DNA of 64,000 bases, from the NCBI RefSeq assembly GCF_008386235.1, contig NZ_CP040671.1, positions 994,001 to 1,058,000 of the forward strand. The letters are read 5' to 3'. Each line of letters opens with the position of its first letter. Position 1 is the stretch's first letter. The position numbers were made by a program, and so were the translations under genes. Positions 60,512-64,000 of the stretch are shown here, in pieces. Source of the stretch: Thermosynechococcus sp. CL-1. GTDB taxonomy: Bacteria > Cyanobacteriota > Cyanobacteriia > Thermosynechococcales > Thermosynechococcaceae. Below the pieces are notes generated by a model, which saw nothing but the letters and a program-made list of their open reading frames with translations, was not told where the DNA came from and made no database searches.

Positions 60512-62991
60512 AGCCTTTGGTTAAGAGCAGCAAAAAGACGCTGGCGATCGCCCTCTAGGGCCTGATCTAGTTCTGGCAAAAAGGTGTTGTCTGGCCACAG
60601 CGGCGCGAATAAAGTCACCATTGGCAGACTGTCAATGGCAATGAAAAAGTCCGTAGGTTGGGGGCCATCAATGTGGCGGCTATTGACGCCAAAACCGGCA
60701 CGGGTATAGGTAATCGCCACGGCAGGCGCCGCAGAACGCAACCACTCAAGGGGTGTTGGCTGACCAGCTATGGAGCGCACCATCTGTTCCAGTTGCTCCG
60801 GGCTACCCGACCAAATGGAGGCCAAGAGGTCACGGCGGTTGTTAGGGTCATCCCATGCCTTGAGAAAGGTTTGCAGCGTTGCAGGAGCCTTCAATGTTGC
60901 CTCTTGGGGGTTGGCCAAGGGTTGTAGCCATGCAGCTAGGGGGTCGGTGTCCCGAGGGAGTTCCCCTTGCCACCAGCGGAGGAGGGTTGACACTTGACGC
61001 ACATAGGCGCCTGAGGGGCGATCGCTGGCAATGTCCTGCTCAAGCTGACGATAACGCTCCGTGACCGCCGTCAGAACTGGTTGATAAAAGGGTGCGAGGG
61101 GAGCAACCCGCCAAGCCGGACTGGTGATGAAGATGGGATGGCGCAGCACCTCAAGGATCAGGGCTTGGGTGGCGAGTTGCGGTTGATTCTTACGAATGAG
61201 GGCTAAGCCGAGACCCAGAAAATTGCCCCGTTTAGCCGGTACAAGTTGAGCCGCTTTGGCAAATGTCTGTGCTGCTGCGCCAAAATTAGCATCTCGCCAG
61301 TAGAGCCACGCCAAGTTGCTGTAGCCAAACTCTAGGTAGGGAGACAGCTCAATTCCCTTCTCAAAGTTAACCATCGCTTTGCGCAAGAGGTTGGTTCGTG
61401 CTTCGGGATTGTCTGCCATCATGCCCCGCTGGCCATAGTTCCACCCCAGTTGCAGTGGATAGTAGGGTTCCCAAGGGGCGAGTTCCTGAGCATGGAAGAG
61501 CTTCTCAGTAAAGCGATTCCAGTCGGGAGGGGTTTCCAAGAGGGCTAGAAAACCTTCGCTGCTACTTGCCCAAGCACGGTGAATCGGTGTCAGCCAACCC
61601 ACCATCACTAGGATGATTCCTAAACCCACGCCCACCAGCGAGAGTGCCCAGCGTACCCGCAACCGTTGAGGAGGAGCTTGCCCTTGGCCTGTGCGAATCA
61701 GGGTTGTTAAGAGGGTGAGTTCAATTAGGAAGAGGCCACCAATGCCGACATTGTCCAGTTGAAAATCCGTAAGACTGAGCACGCCGTAGCCCCAAAGCGC
61801 AAAGTAGAGGGCGATCGCCAGCCGTTGTTCCCGCTGTGCTAAGTTCGACCACCAGCGCCGGTAGCGCATTGCCCAATAGACCAGTAGCCCCACCCCCAAG
61901 AGCAATACGGCAATGCCCCAAAGCCCAAGTTCGGCCCAGAGTTGTACGGGGGTACTGTGGAGTTGATAGATCCACTCCGCTTCACGGCCAGCCCAGCCCG
62001 GACGATAGTGCTGATACCACAGGGGCACACTGCCTAAGCCATTGCCCCTCAGAGGATGTGCGGCCCCCATCCGCCAGCCAACAATACTGGTAATCCAGCG
62101 GTAGGCCAGTTCGCTCCCTTGTCCTCCCTGCCAGAGAGCCACTAAGCTGCGGCGCAGGCGATCGTTGGCCAAAGCGACCACCGCTAAGCCCACCAAAGCC
62201 AACAAGCCCCACCAGAAGCGACGCTGGCGGCGATAGTGCCAAACCCAACCCACGCCAAGGGGAATGACCATTGCCAGTAAGCCGAGGCCGCCCCCCCGTG
62301 AAAATGTTGTATAGAGGGTAACTAGACCCAAAAGCAGCACCGCCATCCAAAACCGGCGCGTTCCACTGGTTTCTGCTTCTATGGCCAACAGTCCTACCAA
62401 GGGTAATGCCAGCAGCAGGTAGCCCGCCACGTAGTTTTGGTGACCAAAGGGTGCCCAGTTGCGTAGTTCTAGGGTATCTGGATTCAAATGGGGGGTGAAT
62501 CCTTGAGGGCTATTCAAAATTGCGGGGGCGATCGTCGTGCCCAGCCAAAGGCCTAAACTGACAAGAATCACGAGGGCAGTGAGATAGCCTTGAAAGCGCA
62601 CAATTTGCCAGCGGCGTTCTGGGGTGCGCAACCAAGCCCCGAGGGGATAAAGGACAGCGATGCTTCCCAAGAGTGCCCAGCCATACCAGCGAGCCTGATG
62701 GGGAAAAGCACTCCACGTCCCTGAAATCGCCAATGCCAACAGCAGCAACAGCACCACGCCATCAAAGCCATTTCCCAAGGGCTGCACCCGCCGTTGATAG
62801 GCCAACACCTGCAAAAACCAAAGCAGAGGCACCCCCAGCGCGGCTTGCCAGAGTAAGACCCAAGGCCACGCCACCATCAGACTGTGACTATCGGGTAAGA
62901 GGGTAAAAAAGGCATAGCCAGCTGCCGTTAGCAGCCCCAGCAGAATGCCCTCCTGTTTAGCCGCCTGTTCGCCCCAATGTTTTGCCGTCAT
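60508..62991 (-). CDS. O-antigen-ligase-like membrane protein with C-terminal TPR region
   Basis: 827 residues. About 10-12 transmembrane helices in the N-terminal 450 residues, including the Wzy_C/ligase loop HPLRGNGLGSVPLWYQHYRP. The C-terminal part holds TPR-like helices (YLEFGYSNLAWLYWRDANFG, AAAQTFAKAAQLVPAKRGN). Such ligases join polysaccharide to a lipid or protein carrier at the periplasmic face; the TPR part may bind the acceptor or partners. Substrate unknown. ATG 62991. Convergent stop-sharing with the PapD-like gene. Confidence 0.87.
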   Translation of the reverse strand: MTAKHWGEQAAKQEGILLGLLTAAGYAFFTLLPDSHSLMVAWPWVLLWQAALGVPLLWFLQVLAYQRRVQPLGNGFDGVVLLLLLALAISGTWSAFPHQARWYGWALLGSIAVLYPLGAWLRTPERRWQIVRFQGYLTALVILVSLGLWLGTTIAPAILNSPQGFTPHLNPDTLELRNWAPFGHQNYVAGYLLLALPLVGLLAIEAETSGTRRFWMAVLLLGLVTLYTTFSRGGGLGLLAMVIPLGVGWVWHYRRQRRFWWGLLALVGLAVVALANDRLRRSLVALWQGGQGSELAYRWITSIVGWRMGAAHPLRGNGLGSVPLWYQHYRPGWAGREAEWIYQLHSTPVQLWAELGLWGIAVLLLGVGLLVYWAMRYRRWWSNLAQREQRLAIALYFALWGYGVLSLTDFQLDNVGIGGLFLIELTLLTTLIRTGQGQAPPQRLRVRWALSLVGVGLGIILVMVGWLTPIHRAWASSSEGFLALLETPPDWNRFTEKLFHAQELAPWEPYYPLQLGWNYGQRGMMADNPEARTNLLRKAMVNFEKGIELSPYLEFGYSNLAWLYWRDANFGAAAQTFAKAAQLVPAKRGNFLGLGLALIRKNQPQLATQALILEVLRHPIFITSPAWRVAPLAPFYQPVLTAVTERYRQLEQDIASDRPSGAYVRQVSTLLRWWQGELPRDTDPLAAWLQPLANPQEATLKAPATLQTFLKAWDDPNNRRDLLASIWSGSPEQLEQMVRSIAGQPTPLEWLRSAAPAVAITYTRAGFGVNSRHIDGPQPTDFFIAIDSLPMVTLFAPLWPDNTFLPELDQALEGDRQRLFAALNQRL

Positions 62992-63062
62992 CGGTGATGC
63001 TAAAAGGGTTTAAAGCCGCTCCAACCGCTTTGATGAGCCTTGTCCTGATTCTAGGTGAATTC

Positions 63063-64000
63063 TTAGGCAAAGGCTGCCACCACCCGATCCATGGCTTCAA
63101 CCACATTTTCCCGACTATTAAAGGCCGAAAGGCGCAGATAGCCCTCACCCGCTGCCCCAAAACCAGCACCGGGGGTACCCACTACATAGCAAGTGTGCAG
63201 CAATTTATCGAAAAAGTCCCAACTGCCAATCCCTTGGGGCGTCTTCAGCCAGACATAGGGAGCATTGACCCCACCATAGACTGCAAAGCCCGCTTGGGTG
63301 AGTTTTTCGCGAATGAGACGGGCATTGTCCATATAGAAGGCCACCAGTTCCCGTACTTGGGCTTGACCGGCTTCAGAGTAAACCGCCTCGGCGCCCCGCT
63401 GCACAATGTAGGACACACCGTTGAACTTTGTGGATTGCCGCCGTTGCCACAGCGCCCAGAGTTCGACGGCCTCGCCACTGGGGGTTTGCCCCTTAAGACC
63501 CTTGGGCACCACCGTAAAGGCGCAGCGGGTTCCCGTAAAACCGGCATTTTTCGAGAAGGAGCGGAATTCAATGGCGCACTCGCGGGCACCGGGAATTTCA
63601 TAGATCGAGTGGGGAATAGCGGGATCGGTAATAAAGGCTTCGTAGGCGGCATCAAAGAAAATAATTGCTTTATGGGCACGGGCATAGTCCACCCACGCCT
63701 GTAAATGCTCCCGTGTGGCCACCGCACCGGTGGGATTGTTGGGGAAGCAGAGGTAGATTAAGTCCACAGGTTCACTGGGCAGCGTGGCGGTGAAGTAGTT
63801 TTCAGCGGTAATCGGCAAATAGACCAGTCCAGCGTACTCCCCGCGTTCATTGGCTTCCCCCGTGTGCCCTGCCATGACATTGGTATCCACATAGACGGGA
63901 TAAACGGGGTCGGTAACGGCAATGCGGTTGCCGTCGCCAAAAATATCGAGGATATTCCCTGTGTCGCACTTGGAGCCGTCGGAAATAAAAATTTCACTGG
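63063..64000 (-). CDS. dapL: LL-diaminopimelate aminotransferase, 5' end cut by window edge
   Basis: About 312 C-terminal residues; the frame stays open to the right edge. PLP motifs: [11 protein letters not shown]-like [32 protein letters not shown] and the Lys in [33 protein letters not shown] near the edge is the DapL-specific N-terminal block. DapL makes LL-diaminopimelate from tetrahydrodipicolinate in one step for lysine and cell wall, the usual cyanobacterial route. A paralogue lies at 25484. Confidence 0.93.
   Translation of the reverse strand, partial: SEIFISDGSKCDTGNILDIFGDGNRIAVTDPVYPVYVDTNVMAGHTGEANERGEYAGLVYLPITAENYFTATLPSEPVDLIYLCFPNNPTGAVATREHLQAWVDYARAHKAIIFFDAAYEAFITDPAIPHSIYEIPGARECAIEFRSFSKNAGFTGTRCAFTVVPKGLKGQTPSGEAVELWALWQRRQSTKFNGVSYIVQRGAEAVYSEAGQAQVRELVAFYMDNARLIREKLTQAGFAVYGGVNAPYVWLKTPQGIGSWDFFDKLLHTCYVVGTPGAGFGAAGEGYLRLSAFNSRENVVEAMDRVVAAFA

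Noticed and set aside
62982-63704. 240-residue plus-strand frame over dapL
   Set aside because: Antisense to dapL motifs; no domain visible.

Overview
The window is a gene-dense piece of a cyanobacterial chromosome, very probably from the thermophilic unicellular genus Thermosynechococcus. Support: photosystem II genes (psbM, PsbQ/CyanoQ, PsbP/CyanoP), several families found only in cyanobacteria (DUF1815, DUF1825, DUF2839, DUF6464), a split DNA polymerase III alpha subunit carrying the DnaE split intein, and the HIP1 palindrome GCGATCGC scattered everywhere, even in a tRNA anticodon arm. The intein halves closely resemble, from memory, those of Thermosynechococcus. There is no rRNA, CRISPR array, group II intron or prophage. 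The only mobile-element trace is a short IS630-like remnant near 1 kb.

Layout. 0-2 kb: end of an Fe-S aldo/keto reductase, a transposase remnant, a DUF4258/DUF2283-type pair and tRNA-Ala(CGC). 2-5.7 kb (minus): rsmH, an ftsL-like gene, ftsI, cyanoP. 5.7-9 kb (plus): coiled-coil protein, MntA-HepT toxin-antitoxin pair, an unknown gene, then the C-terminal half of DnaE. 9-19 kb: sufS, a DUF4912 protein, a hydrolase, DUF1815, a Nudix enzyme, znuAC behind a Zur-like site, rpmG-rpsR, an RDD protein, rqcH and psbQ. 19-22.5 kb: the N-terminal half of DnaE and tmk. 22.6-28.6 kb (plus): unknown protein, ThiO-like oxidase, psbM, GldA-like dehydrogenase, aminotransferase, kup. 28.6-30.3 kb (minus): sugar-binding lipoprotein and mscL. 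30.5-33.8 kb (plus): rpsA, pdxA, DUF1825, class IV aminotransferase. 33.8-39 kb: secreted unknown, ExoD, DUF6464, glgP and an unknown. 39-47 kb: MoxR ATPase, DUF58 protein, an exported TPR-CHAT peptidase, a second DUF58 protein, a thioredoxin. 47-50.8 kb: recA, an acetyltransferase, a TPR protein, a dispanin-like protein. 50.8-58.8 kb (minus): nagA, ferredoxin, HerA-like ATPase, PBP4-type peptidase, DUF2839, leuS, response regulator. 58.8-64 kb: unknown, tRNA-fMet, PapD-like chaperone, O-antigen-ligase-like protein, and dapL cut by the right edge.

How the genes work together. The two dnaE genes make precursors that the split intein joins into one replicative polymerase. rsmH/ftsL-like/ftsI form the usual division-septum cluster. 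CyanoP, CyanoQ and PsbM serve photosystem II. znuA and znuC make two thirds of a zinc importer, with no permease gene here. rpsA and pdxA are directly adjacent.

Most notable: the dnaE halves lie on the same strand only about 10.2 kb apart and in reversed order, C-half upstream of N-half. The next most unusual features are the systematic overlap of convergent gene ends (8 of 12 pairs, 5 of them interleaving stop codons in one tetranucleotide) and the MoxR/DUF58/CHAT neighbourhood with a palindrome over a likely promoter.
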